Assembly (NCBI GenBank): GCA_032249695.1
Contig: JAVVHE010000014.1
Location: 1 to 64,000 of the forward strand
Reading direction: 5' to 3'
Source: JAVVHE01 sp032249695
GTDB lineage: Bacteria; Pseudomonadota; Alphaproteobacteria; Sphingomonadales; Sphingomonadaceae
DNA length: 64,000 bases
In this document: one piece after another, positions 1 through 8,207 of the stretch
Position numbering within the stretch: the stretch's first letter is position 1
How the letters are laid out: each line of letters starts with the position of its first letter
Program-made: the position numbers and the translations under genes
Notes under the pieces: model-generated
Database searches by the model: none
What the model was told of the DNA's origin: nothing
The model's input: the letters and a program-made list of their open reading frames with translations, nothing else

Positions 1-327
<327 letters not shown>

Positions 328-421
328 CGTGTCTCCGATCCCCGTCCCGCCCACGCCGCAGGTGGCGCGGGCCTTCGGCCGGATCGATAGGCGAGATACC
401 GACGCGAAATCGAGTCCTCCC

Positions 422-538
422 TCAGGCGATCTGGACGGCGGTGGCGGGCGTGGAGCCGAAATCCAGCGCGGCGCCCAGCGTCGTGGCGGAAGCGACCAGC
501 GCGAGGGCGATCGAGGCGATCTTGGCGAGGCGGGTCAT
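422..538 (-). CDS. 38-residue secreted or membrane peptide
   Basis: An ATG at 538 is preceded by AGAAGGA about nine bases upstream, a good ribosome-binding site. It opens a 38-residue frame: a basic start (MTRLAK), a hydrophobic stretch of about 20 residues (IASIALALVASATTLGAALD) and a short polar tail ending AVQIA. This looks like a signal peptide with a tiny mature tail, or a small membrane peptide. A longer start at 631 exists, but the added N-terminus is low-complexity and has no comparable site. Function is unknown. Neighbours on the same strand also encode exported proteins. Confidence 0.5.
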   Translation of the reverse strand: MTRLAKIASIALALVASATTLGAALDFGSTPATAVQIA

Positions 539-669
539 GGCGGTTCGTCCTTCTGCGTGACCGGCACCAGCGCCGGATGAGGACGATGTAGCCAGCGGCC
601 CGCAGCCGCCCGCGAGCGGCGCGTCAGACACGCGTCAAAGGCGCAGCGCCGGCGTCAGAAGCGCGAGAG

Positions 670-1350
670 CTACTCGCGCAGGTTGGCGACATTGTAGCGG
701 AAGACCTCGTCCTGCGTCAGGCACCGCTTATCGCCCTGCCCGCCGACCGCCTTCTGCGCGTACATTACCTCGGTCAGCAGCTTGCGGCTGACACCCATGC
801 GGATCAGGAAGTCATTGTCGTCGGTCGCCAGCAGCGCCGAGCCCTGCTCCACCTCGCCGACCACGCCGAGCGCCTTGTCGCCGCCCTTGGCGACGCCCTG
901 CTTGACCGCCTGGTCGCCGGTGAAGGTGAACATGTGCACGACGAACTGGCCGCCAGGCTCCACCGCGCGGATCGGGCCGCCCATGAACAGGAAGTTGCAG
1001 GCCGAAAAGCATGCCCAGCCTGACGGGATGCGCGTCGGGATACCGGCCTTGCGGATGATGCGGCCGGCTGCGTTCCCCGCTTCGGCATTGCCGCCGGGCG
1101 AGCGCAGCCAGATCTCGTCGATCGCGCCCTCGCGCTTTAGAAGCGCCTCCAGCCGCAGCGGCACCGTCTCGTCGACCGTGCCCTCTGCCACCAGAACCTT
1201 GCCTCCGGTCGGCCGTCTGGTGACGCTCAGCCGCATCTCCGGGTAGGTCGCGAAGCCCAGCGATTTCGGGCAGGTCGGGTTCGCCGGATCGCGCTCGGCC
1301 ACCGGCGCGGCCGCGGCGGCCAGCAGCGCAAGGACGACGGCGGCACGCAT
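670..1350 (-). CDS. Periplasmic ClpP/crotonase-like protein (COG3904 type)
   Basis: This is a 226-residue exported protein with signal peptide MRAAVVLALLAAAAAPVA. The body carries SPGGNAEAG, a Gly-Ile-x-Thr segment, then GWACFSACNFLFMGG and later FVVHMF. This order (SPGG, a small residue-Ser-Ala-Cys motif, then His) is that of COG3904, predicted periplasmic proteins with a ClpP/crotonase fold; the Ser in FSAC and the His in VVHM would be the catalytic pair. Whether it is a protease is not established. The start is ATG at 1350, overlapping the TGA of the upstream gene (TGATG), so the two are translationally coupled. A longer frame to 1458 has no signal peptide at its front. Confidence 0.65.
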   Translation of the reverse strand: MRAAVVLALLAAAAAPVAERDPANPTCPKSLGFATYPEMRLSVTRRPTGGKVLVAEGTVDETVPLRLEALLKREGAIDEIWLRSPGGNAEAGNAAGRIIRKAGIPTRIPSGWACFSACNFLFMGGPIRAVEPGGQFVVHMFTFTGDQAVKQGVAKGGDKALGVVGEVEQGSALLATDDNDFLIRMGVSRKLLTEVMYAQKAVGGQGDKRCLTQDEVFRYNVANLRE

Positions 1351-1907
1351 CACGCCTGCGCGATCGTGTAGCCGGTCGCGGGCGGCACGCGGCACATGCG
1401 CTTGGAAACCGTCGTCTCCTCGCCCTCGACGATGATCACGTCGGACACCGTCATGCACGCGCCGCCGCCGGGGCCCTCGCTGCGCGCGACAACGGTCGAC
1501 GTGCCGGTGACGCCCGGGCGCGTCTCACTTTTCCAGGTGGCCGTCGACCCCACGGTCTCGCCGCGCGTAGCCTGCAGCGTCGCGTCGGCCGCCTGCTTCT
1601 GCTCGCCGGGATCGAGCTTGCACGCGATCGCATCGGTCAGGATGCCCGCCACCGCCGACGTGGGCACCCACGATCCGACCACTCCCATCCTGGACGTGAC
1701 CTTGCCCGTAAGGCTGCCCATCATATTGCCCAGCATCTGGCGGCCAACGTCGTTCTTGCGCGGTTTGTCGGCGCAACCACCCTTTTTGGCAGGCTCGTTT
1801 GACGACGGTTTGCTGCCGAACAGCCCGCCGAACTGCGCATGGGCCGGAGCGGGCGCGGCCAACGCGCTGCTCATCAAGCCGACGATCGCAAGCGTTTCGA
1901 TGCGCAT
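1350..1907 (-). CDS. Exported protein with surface-antigen-like C-terminus
   Basis: This 185-residue protein has a clear signal peptide (MRIETLAIVGLMSSALAAPAPAHA). The middle is Lys/Gly-rich with a paired-helix look (MLGNMMGSLTGKVTSRMGVV). The C-terminal 80 residues contain ATWKS, GTSTVVARS and ACMTVSDVIIVEG ending in MCR. The Trp strand, the C-x-T strand and the final CR resemble the small beta domain found in 17-kDa-antigen-like outer-membrane proteins of alphaproteobacteria. That likeness is by eye only. It is the first gene of a two-gene unit with the ClpP-like protein downstream (TGATG junction), which suggests a shared envelope role. Confidence 0.5.
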   Translation of the reverse strand: MRIETLAIVGLMSSALAAPAPAHAQFGGLFGSKPSSNEPAKKGGCADKPRKNDVGRQMLGNMMGSLTGKVTSRMGVVGSWVPTSAVAGILTDAIACKLDPGEQKQAADATLQATRGETVGSTATWKSETRPGVTGTSTVVARSEGPGGGACMTVSDVIIVEGEETTVSKRMCRVPPATGYTIAQA

Positions 1908-2065
1908 TGACGCGTCCCCTCTACGTCACAAGCACGGTCCAAAGATGAACCTATCCGCCCACTACGGCGGCAAGGTCAATTACAGTTGCGGCAAGCCGTG
2001 CCGCGCCGCGGGAACGGCGGCTTGGAACGGGCGGTTGACGGGGCGCACGAGGAGGCTTGCGCGCG

Positions 2066-2218
2066 ATGGACAATTCCGAGGACCAGGCGCCCGCCGGCAC
2101 GGCGGGCACCGGCGAGGATGTGTGCCGACGCTGCGGAGGATCGGGGCGGATCGAAAGCGCTCCGTGCTCCGACTGCGGCGGCAGCGGCCGGATGGTGAAA
2201 GCGAGCGGCGGCGGTTGA
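2066..2218 (+). CDS. 50-residue double-CxxC (DnaJ-type zinc) microprotein
   Basis: A GGAGG ten bases before the ATG at 2066 opens a 50-residue frame ending in TGA at 2216-2218. The protein contains two repeats of the DnaJ central zinc-motif form CxxCxGxG: CRRCGGSGR and CSDCGGSGR, spaced by seven residues, enough to bind one zinc ion. The N-terminal 19 residues are acidic and disordered-looking. Such short rubredoxin/DnaJ-like zinc ribbons occur in sphingomonads without known function. It ends two bases before the end of the convergent gene at 2221. Confidence 0.65.
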   Translation: MDNSEDQAPAGTAGTGEDVCRRCGGSGRIESAPCSDCGGSGRMVKASGGG

Positions 2219-2220
2219 GC

Positions 2221-2607
2221 TTAGCGGCGGCGGCGCGCGGGCGGTGCATCGGGCAGGCGATCGACCCGGCCCACCCGGCAGCGCTGGGTCCGGCCGCCGG
2301 GATCGGGAACAACGAAGTCGGCATCGAACCCCGCATCCGGCCCTTCGCAGATGCGGTTGGCCGGATCGCGCGAGGCGAGCCCCACGCGCGGCAGGAAATC
2401 GAGGAACGGGCACGCCTCGAGCGGCGTCAGCTGCCACCGCTCGCGCGTGCCGACCTCGACGACAATGCTGGTGCCCGAGCCCTTCTCGTAACCCGTCACG
2501 CGGTCGGCGAAGAAGCACGCGCGCTTGGGCCCCGGCCGCGCATTCGCGCTCGTGGCAAGCATTGCAAGCGCCGCCGCTGAAGCCACTGCTGTCCGGTTGA
2601 TCCGCAT
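2221..2607 (-). CDS. Exported protein resembling the DUF6491 family
   Basis: The frame encodes 128 residues from the ATG at 2607, which has GAGG seven bases upstream; a start eight codons earlier is possible but lacks a better site. A signal peptide (MRINRTAVASAAALAMLATS, cleavage after ANA) is followed by ACFFADRVTGYEKG, a beta-rich segment, CPFLDFLPRVGLASRD and RICEGPDAGF. Four cysteines at regular spacing (ACFF, ACPF, RICEG and a terminal RC) and the overall shape fit the small secreted sphingomonad family DUF6491. No biochemical role is known. The C-terminus is Arg/Pro-rich. Confidence 0.55.
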   Translation of the reverse strand: MRINRTAVASAAALAMLATSANARPGPKRACFFADRVTGYEKGSGTSIVVEVGTRERWQLTPLEACPFLDFLPRVGLASRDPANRICEGPDAGFDADFVVPDPGGRTQRCRVGRVDRLPDAPPARRRR

Positions 2608-2706
2608 TGGCTCCTCAACGCCGCACGGCACTCTGGGCGTTACAGCTTACCGGCTTTTCACGCCCGAGTCGCGGCCCTGAGGGGCGGCGGCGCGCAATAT
2701 GCCGCG

Positions 2707-3135
2707 ATGAGTCGTGGCCGGTCAGCGCGCGATACCCATCAGCGGGCAGTGCTGTGGCGCGCGTCGGCACCGCTCGCGATCGGGGTGATCGTATCGGCAT
2801 GGCAGTTTGTGGACTGGCGAGCGCGCGTCGCCGACAGCGCCGCGGCGGAAACGATCGACCGTGATCTTGGCGCGACGCTGGAACCGATGCCGCAGACCGG
2901 TGCCGAGAAAACAGGCCGCGGGCTGGTGCTGACCAGCCTTGCAGCGAAAGGGCCGGCTGCGGCAGCCGGTCTGCGACCCGGCGACGTGCTGGAGCGGATC
3001 GGCAATGATGCCATCAGCAATCCGCGCATCGCCGCGCACCAACTGACGGGCATGCCACCGCCGTGGCGCGTGGTCGTCATTCGCGGTGGACAGCAGCGTG
3101 AGATGCTGGTGGGCAGTGGCCATCCCGCGGGTTAA
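2707..3135 (+). CDS. Membrane-anchored single-PDZ protein
   Basis: The 142-residue protein has a short basic N-terminus, one membrane segment (about residues 19-36, APLAIGVIVSAWQF) and a C-terminal PDZ domain: GLVLTSLAAKGPAAAAGLRPGDVLERIGN with the usual AAGLRPGD turn, then a final strand VVVIRGGQQREM. There is no protease domain, so this is not HtrA-like on its own; it probably binds protein C-termini in the periplasm. It ends 34 bases before the response regulator and is on the same strand, so it is likely cotranscribed with the two-component pair. No strong ribosome-binding site is visible before the ATG. Confidence 0.65.
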   Translation: MSRGRSARDTHQRAVLWRASAPLAIGVIVSAWQFVDWRARVADSAAAETIDRDLGATLEPMPQTGAEKTGRGLVLTSLAAKGPAAAAGLRPGDVLERIGNDAISNPRIAAHQLTGMPPPWRVVVIRGGQQREMLVGSGHPAG

Positions 3136-3169
3136 GCTCCACCCGGAACCCATGCCGGAGAGGGGCTCA

Positions 3170-3859
3170 GTGACCCGGAAAATCCTCGTAGTCGAAGACG
3201 ACCAGGCAACCGCCGATTTCATCACCAAGGGGTTGAGCGAGGCGGGCTACACCGTCGACCATGCAGCCGACGGCCGCGACGGGCTGTTCCACGCCACCGG
3301 CGGCCAATATAGCGCGATCATCCTCGATCGCATGTTGCCCGGCATGGATGGGTTGAGCGTGCTGTCGGCGCTGCGCGCCGGCGGCGTTTCGACCCCCGTC
3401 CTGATCCTGTCGGCATTGGCGACGGTCGACGAGCGGGTGAAGGGCCTGCGTACCGGATCAGACGACTATCTCGCCAAGCCCTTCGGCTTTGCCGAGCTGC
3501 TCGCGCGGCTGGAGGCGCTTGGCCGCCGCAATGCCGGGCCCGCCGAGGCGGTCGTCACCAAGCTCAGCTGCTCGGACCTGGAGATGGACTTGCTCGCCCG
3601 CCGCGTCGTGCGCGCTGGCCGCACCGTTGCGCTGCAGCCGCGCGAATTCCGGCTGCTCGAATATCTGCTGCGCCACAAGGAGCAGGTCGTCACGCGCACG
3701 ATGCTGCTTGAAGGCGTGTGGGACTATCATTTCGATCCAGGCACCAACGTGATCGACGTGCACATCAGCCGCCTGCGCAAAAAGGTCGATGAAGGCTTCG
3801 CGCGTCCGCTGCTCCACACGGTGCGCTCGGCCGGGTACAAGCTCGCCGAATATCCATGA
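3170..3859 (+). CDS. OmpR/PhoB-family response regulator
   Basis: The protein has 229 residues from a GTG at 3170, chosen because GGAGAGGG lies five to six bases before it; an in-frame ATG at 3152 has no such site. The receiver domain has acidic pocket E9-D10-D11, phosphoacceptor D53 (IILDRMLPG) and K103 (YLAKPF). The C-terminal winged helix (about residues 130-225) carries LQPREFRLLEYLLRH and the recognition-helix segment NVIDVHISRLRKKVD. It is a DNA-binding transcription regulator. The sensor kinase follows with an ATGA overlap. The genes it controls cannot be told from sequence. Confidence 0.92.
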   Translation: MTRKILVVEDDQATADFITKGLSEAGYTVDHAADGRDGLFHATGGQYSAIILDRMLPGMDGLSVLSALRAGGVSTPVLILSALATVDERVKGLRTGSDDYLAKPFGFAELLARLEALGRRNAGPAEAVVTKLSCSDLEMDLLARRVVRAGRTVALQPREFRLLEYLLRHKEQVVTRTMLLEGVWDYHFDPGTNVIDVHISRLRKKVDEGFARPLLHTVRSAGYKLAEYP

Positions 3860-5226
3860 AGCCGACGCGCCTGCGGGCGTGGCGCAATTCGACGACGCTG
3901 CGCTTCGTCGCCCTGTATCTGTTCGCGACCGCCTCGTCGGGCGTGATTGTGTTCGGCTTCGTCTATCGCGCGTCCGAACGGCTGATCGGGCAGGAATTCC
4001 GGCAAATCGTCGCAGCCGACCGCGCGGAGATCGGCGCCAGCTTCGCGCGCGGCGGCGAGGCCGCGGCGGCGGCCTTGGTGCGCGAACGAATGCTCGGCGA
4101 TCCCGACCGCGTCTATCTCCTCGCGCGGCCGGACGGCACGGCGGCGGCGGGCAATCTCGGCTCGTGGCCGCCGACGCTGGGTCCGGGCGAGCAGTGGCGG
4201 ATCATGCGACTCTACCGCCGCGACCTACCCGAAGCGCAGGAAATCGGACTTGCAACCGCACCGCTGCCCGGAGGCTGGCGGCTGGCGGCGGGGCGGTCGA
4301 TGAGCGACGTCGACCGGCTGCGGCGCAGCCTCGAAGGCTCGCTGACCGGAGCACTGCTGATCGGACTGCCGCTGGGCCTCGCGGGCGCGGCGCTGCTCGT
4401 CTACTTCGTCAACGGCCGCGTGCGCCACGTCGCCGACGTCGCCGCGCAGGTGGGCCAGGGTGACTTCGCGCGGCGGATCGAGACGGTTGGCACGCACGAT
4501 CCGTTCGATCGGCTCGGCCGCGCGCTGAACGACATGTTCGGCCGCATCGAGACGCTGCTGCGTGAGCTGACCACGCTCTCGGACTCACTCGCCCACGATC
4601 TGCGCTCACCGCTGACCCGCATCCGCGCGCGCGCCGAAAGCGCGCTCGGCGCGTCCAGGACTCCGCAGGTGCAGGCGAACCTGCAAGCGCTGCTCGCCGA
4701 GACCGACCGAATGCTCAAGATGTTGAGCGATACGCTGCAGGTGAGCCGTGCCGAGGCGGGCATCGGGCGCGAGCGGTTCGAGGCAGTCGAGCTCGGCGCG
4801 CTGATCGACGATCTCGCCGACATGTACGGACCCGCAGCCGAGGATGCTGGCGCGACGCTCGCCGCACAGGCTCCCGCCGCGCCGGTGCTGGTGATGGGCA
4901 ACCGCCAGCTGCTGGCGCAGGCGGTTTCGAATCTCATCGAGAATGCGCTGCGCTATGGCGCCGAAGGGGGCAGCATCCGGCTGAGCCTTGAGCCGCAGCC
5001 CGAAGGCGTCCGGCTCGTCGTCGCCGACCGCGGCACTGGGATCGCGCCCGAGCACCGCGACGAGGCGCTGAAGCGCTTCGGCCGGCTCGACCCGGCGCGC
5101 TCGAAGGACGGATCGGGCCTTGGCCTGGCGCTGGTCGGCGCAGTCGCACGGCTGCATGGCGGGCGGGTGGCGCTGGAGGACAACCGGCCCGGCCTGCGCG
5201 CGGTGATCGAACTGCCCGCCGCCTGA
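3856..5226 (+). CDS. Membrane sensor histidine kinase
   Basis: This 456-residue kinase starts inside the stop codon of the regulator gene (ATGA). Order of parts: first membrane helix near residues 15-37, a periplasmic domain of about 120 residues, second helix near 156-180 (GALLIGLPLGLAGAALLVYF), a HAMP linker, a dimerisation helix with H-box SLAHDLRSPLTRIRARAE (His at about 247), then the ATP domain with N box NLIENALRYG, G1 box DRGTGI and G2 box GSGLGLAL. All kinase motifs are intact. It should autophosphorylate and pass phosphate to D53 of the neighbouring regulator. The periplasmic sensor region matches nothing I recognise. Confidence 0.93.
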   Translation: MKPTRLRAWRNSTTLRFVALYLFATASSGVIVFGFVYRASERLIGQEFRQIVAADRAEIGASFARGGEAAAAALVRERMLGDPDRVYLLARPDGTAAAGNLGSWPPTLGPGEQWRIMRLYRRDLPEAQEIGLATAPLPGGWRLAAGRSMSDVDRLRRSLEGSLTGALLIGLPLGLAGAALLVYFVNGRVRHVADVAAQVGQGDFARRIETVGTHDPFDRLGRALNDMFGRIETLLRELTTLSDSLAHDLRSPLTRIRARAESALGASRTPQVQANLQALLAETDRMLKMLSDTLQVSRAEAGIGRERFEAVELGALIDDLADMYGPAAEDAGATLAAQAPAAPVLVMGNRQLLAQAVSNLIENALRYGAEGGSIRLSLEPQPEGVRLVVADRGTGIAPEHRDEALKRFGRLDPARSKDGSGLGLALVGAVARLHGGRVALEDNRPGLRAVIELPAA

Positions 5227-5240
5227 GCGACCCCGCGAGG

Positions 5241-5281
5241 GGCCGCCGGAGCACTGAGGGGGGCAGCGCGCTCCGGCGGCC
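5241..5281. repeat. 12-bp inverted repeat after the kinase gene
   Basis: The arms GGCCGCCGGAGC (5241-5252) and GCTCCGGCGGCC (5270-5281) are perfect reverse complements separated by 17 bases. The structure begins 14 bases after the kinase stop. It has no T-run on either side, so it may act as a 3' mRNA stabiliser or a weak terminator for the operon. The rest of 5282-5446 shows no gene; it includes a short AT-richer stretch around 5374-5400. Confidence 0.5.
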
Positions 5282-5446
5282 TGCAGACCGGACCCAACCC
5301 GAGGGGAGGCGAACCCGGCTGCACACCGCGAGCGCCCCATGGACCCTCTCTCGGTGAGGGGCCAGGCTTACCATTGAACAGAAAATAGAAAACTGGCAAC
5401 GGAATGAATTCCGCTCCATCCGTCGCTAGAAACTGTCAGCTGAACG

Positions 5447-5471
5447 CGTAAAACGCGCTTTACGAAAGCGC
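5447..5471 (-). terminator. Terminator of the ribosomal superoperon, overlapping the adk stop
   Basis: On the minus strand GCGCTTT-CGT-AAAGCGC forms a perfect 7-bp hairpin (5455-5471) followed by GTTTTA. The stem includes the adk stop codon itself (5460-5462). It is a plausible Rho-independent terminator, which supports adk as the last gene of the transcript in this genome. Confidence 0.55.
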
Positions 5472-6161
5472 AGGGGTCGCCGGCCGCGCGGTGCCAGCGG
5501 TGACGGCAGCGGGTGTGGCGGCCAACGCAGCCTCGATCGCATGCTCCACCTCGCCGATGGGCGCCATGCCGTCCACATGCGTCACCAGCCCAAGCCCCTC
5601 ATAATAAGGCAGGATCGGCGCGGTCTTGGCGTGGTATTCGGCCAGCCGGCGGCGCACCGTTTCGGGATTGTCGTCGGCGCGCCGCTTGAAGCTGGTGCCG
5701 CCGCACACATCGCAGACCCCCGCAACGGCTGGACGTTTCGTCTCGTCGTGATAGCCCTCGCCGCAGGTGGCGCAGTTGTAGCGCCCGGCGATGCGGTCGA
5801 CGAGCGCGTCCTCCACAACGTCGAGCACGATCACCCGGTCGAGGCTCATCCCCTTGTCGGCCAGAATCGCGTCGAGCGCCTGCGCCTGCGCCACGGTGCG
5901 CGGGAAGCCGTCCAACGTGAAGCCCGCGCGCGCGTCAGCATGGTCCAGCCGGTCCGCGACGATCTTCACGACGACCGAGTCGGGCACCAGCTCGCCGCGG
6001 TCCATCACCGCCTTGGCGGCACGGCCGGCGTCGGTGCCCGCAGCAACGGCTGCGCGCAGCATGTCGCCGGTGGAAAGTTGCACCATCCGGTGCTGCCGCT
6101 CCAGTCGGGCCGCCTGCGTTCCTTTGCCGGCGCCCGGAGGCCCCAGCAGGATGATGTTCAA
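5460..6161 (-). CDS. adk: Adenylate kinase
   Basis: Adenylate kinase interconverts ATP + AMP and two ADP in the cytoplasm. The P-loop GPPGAGKGTQ is at residues 7-16, the AMP-binding segment STGDMLRAA follows, and DGFPRT and DNPETVRRRL are present. The lid has two CxxC pairs (CATC and CDVC), so it is the zinc-binding long form. At 233 residues it is somewhat longer than usual because of an Ala/Thr/Pro-rich tail after about residue 215. Its start overlaps the secY stop by four bases (ATGA). In related genomes rpsM-rpsK-rpoA-rplQ normally follows adk; here it does not. Confidence 0.97.
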   Translation of the reverse strand: MNIILLGPPGAGKGTQAARLERQHRMVQLSTGDMLRAAVAAGTDAGRAAKAVMDRGELVPDSVVVKIVADRLDHADARAGFTLDGFPRTVAQAQALDAILADKGMSLDRVIVLDVVEDALVDRIAGRYNCATCGEGYHDETKRPAVAGVCDVCGGTSFKRRADDNPETVRRRLAEYHAKTAPILPYYEGLGLVTHVDGMAPIGEVEHAIEAALAATPAAVTAGTARPATPALS

Positions 6162-7495
6162 CGGCGTCCTCCCCGCAGCCGGGCCTTCTTGATGAGGCCC
6201 TCATACTGGTGAGCCAGCAGATGGCTCTGGATCTGGCTCACCGTATCCATCGTCACATTGACGACGATAAGCAAGCTCGTTCCGCCGAAGTAGAACGGGA
6301 TCGCCAGCTCGCGCTGCAGGAATTCGGGTAACAAACAGACAAACGTGAGGTAGGCGGCGCCGATCACGGTCAGCCGCGTCAGCACGTAATCGAGATAGTG
6401 CGCAGTCTGCTGGCCCGGGCGACGGCCGGGGATGAAGCCGCCGTACTTCTTCAGATTGTCAGCCGTCTCCTCGGGGTTGAACACCACCGCAGTGTAGAAA
6501 AAGCTGAAGAAGATAATGCCACCCGCATAAAGCGCCATGAACAGCGGCGCGCCATGCTGCAGCAGCGTCGTCACGCTCACCAGCCATTCCGGCCCGTCCT
6601 TCTGCTGCCCGAACAGCTGCGCGATCGTCAGCGGCATCAGCAGCAGCGACGACGCGAAGATCGGCGGGATGACACCGCTGGTGTTGATCTTGAGCGGCAG
6701 GTGGCTGCTGTCGCCCTGGAACATGCGATTGCCGACCTGGCGCTTGGGATACTGGATGAGGATCTTCCGGACCGCGCGTTCCATGAAGCAGATGAAGGCC
6801 ACCACCGCGAGGCCGCCGACGAGGATCAGGATCAAGAGGCCGCCCGAGAACTGGCCGGTCGATACCTGCTCGAACAGCCCGGCAAGGCTGACCGGCAGAT
6901 GCGCGACGATCCCCGCCATGATGATGAGCGACACGCCGTTGCCGATGCCGCGGCTGGTGATCTGCTCGCCTATCCACATCAGGAACATCGTGCCGCCGAT
7001 GATCGTGACGACGGCCATCACTTCGAACAGGATGCCCGGATCCATGACGACATTCGAAGCCTCGAGCCAAGTCGCGACGCCGAAACCCTGCGCGGCCGCC
7101 AGCGCTACGGTGCCGAAGCGCGTATATTGGTTGAGCTTCTTGCGCCCCGCCTCGCCCTCCTTCTTCAAGGCGACGAAGCTTGGGATCAGCGACGTCAGCA
7201 ACTGAACGATGATCGAGGCGGTGATGTAGGGTGTGACGTTCAGCGCGGTGACACTCATGCGCTGCAGCGCGCCGCCCGAGAAGGTGTTGAAGAAATCGAG
7301 CACGCCGCCCTGCTGGCGGCTGAACAGTCCAGCGAGCGCCTGCGGATCGACACCGGGAATCGGGATGAAGCTAAGCAACCGGAACACGATCAGCGCGCCG
7401 ACCGTGAAGATCAGCCGCTTCTTGAGGTCGGTCGCCTTGCCGAAGGTGGAGAAATCGATGCCCGAAGCGGCAATACGGTCGGCTGCGGTGGCCAT
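6158..7495 (-). CDS. secY: Protein translocase channel SecY
   Basis: This 445-residue pore protein of the SecYEG translocon has ten membrane helices. The family segments IPIPGVDP near the N-terminus, GGALQRMSV, KKEGEAGRKKLNQYTRFGT and the cytoplasmic loop YPKRQVGNRMFQGDSSHLPLKIN (given here as its halves) are recognisable, and the C-terminal LLIVVNVTMDTVSQIQSHLL is typical. It lies between rplO and adk as in most spc operons, but is separated from rplO by 192 bases, an unusually wide gap with hairpins. It overlaps adk by four bases. Confidence 0.97.
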   Translation of the reverse strand: MATAADRIAASGIDFSTFGKATDLKKRLIFTVGALIVFRLLSFIPIPGVDPQALAGLFSRQQGGVLDFFNTFSGGALQRMSVTALNVTPYITASIIVQLLTSLIPSFVALKKEGEAGRKKLNQYTRFGTVALAAAQGFGVATWLEASNVVMDPGILFEVMAVVTIIGGTMFLMWIGEQITSRGIGNGVSLIIMAGIVAHLPVSLAGLFEQVSTGQFSGGLLILILVGGLAVVAFICFMERAVRKILIQYPKRQVGNRMFQGDSSHLPLKINTSGVIPPIFASSLLLMPLTIAQLFGQQKDGPEWLVSVTTLLQHGAPLFMALYAGGIIFFSFFYTAVVFNPEETADNLKKYGGFIPGRRPGQQTAHYLDYVLTRLTVIGAAYLTFVCLLPEFLQRELAIPFYFGGTSLLIVVNVTMDTVSQIQSHLLAHQYEGLIKKARLRGGRR

Positions 7496-7600
7496 GGCTG
7501 TCCGGTGCTAGGGGTTAGTTCGCTGGTAGATGGGTGTGGCGTGTGGCCCGCGCTATGGCAATGGGTGGGCGCCGGGGAGCATCCAATCCATCAACTCGTC

Positions 7601-7656
7601 GACCCGGACGCAATCCGGGGTCCGCTGCTTGGCAGCGCCGGGAGCGCGGCAAGCAG
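7601..7656. other. Two adjacent hairpins in the rplO-secY gap
   Basis: Within the 192-base gap (7496-7687) there are two consecutive inverted repeats: GACCCGGA...TCCGGGGTC (7601-7622, one bulged C) and CTGCTTG...CAAGCAG (7625-7656). In the mRNA they would fold back to back about 100 bases before the secY start. They could be a processing site or a control element for secY. No convincing promoter is seen in the gap. Confidence 0.4.
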
Positions 7657-7687
7657 GATCCTTCAACAAAGTGCGGGTGCCGTCGCC

Positions 7688-8173
7688 TCAGGCGGCCGCG
7701 CCGGCCTCGGCTGCCTGCGGCGGCTGCGTCAGCGTGCCGCCGAGCGCTTCGATCGCGCGGCGGGCGGCTGCGCTCGCGCCCGCGAGCGTCAGGTTCAAGG
7801 CCACCGTCAGCTCGCCCTTGGCAAGCAGCCGCACGCCGTCGCGCGCGTGGCTGAGCACGCCCGCGTCGACCAGCGCCGCCGCGTCGTAGCTGCCGCCCGC
7901 CTCCAGCTTGCCGCTGTCGACCGCGCGCTGCAGCGCGCCGAGGTTCACCTCGGCATACTCGCGGCGGTTGGGCTGGTTGAAGCCGCGCTTGGGGAGGCGC
8001 ATGTGGAGCGGCATCTGCCCGCCCTCGAAGCCATTGATGGCGACGCCGGAGCGGGACTTCTGCCCCTTCTGCCCGCGCCCGCAGGTCTTGCCCTTACCGC
8101 TGCCGATACCACGGCCGACACGCATCCGGCGCTTGCGCGCACCGGGATTGTCCTTGATCTCGTTCAGTTCCAT
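7688..8173 (-). CDS. rplO: 50S ribosomal protein L15
   Basis: This 161-residue large-subunit protein opens MELNEIKDNPGARKRRMRVG and continues with the Gly-rich GRGIGSGKGKTCGRGQKGQKSR typical of L15. The C-terminal half carries the rRNA-binding globular part, ending in a short Gln/Ala-rich tail. It normally sits directly after rpmD; here 293 bases of different composition lie between them. The upstream ribosome-binding site is GGACG-like and weak. Confidence 0.96.
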   Translation of the reverse strand: MELNEIKDNPGARKRRMRVGRGIGSGKGKTCGRGQKGQKSRSGVAINGFEGGQMPLHMRLPKRGFNQPNRREYAEVNLGALQRAVDSGKLEAGGSYDAAALVDAGVLSHARDGVRLLAKGELTVALNLTLAGASAAARRAIEALGGTLTQPPQAAEAGAAA

Positions 8174-8207
8174 CGTCCTGCACTCGCTTTCGCTGGGGTC
8201 GCGCTGA

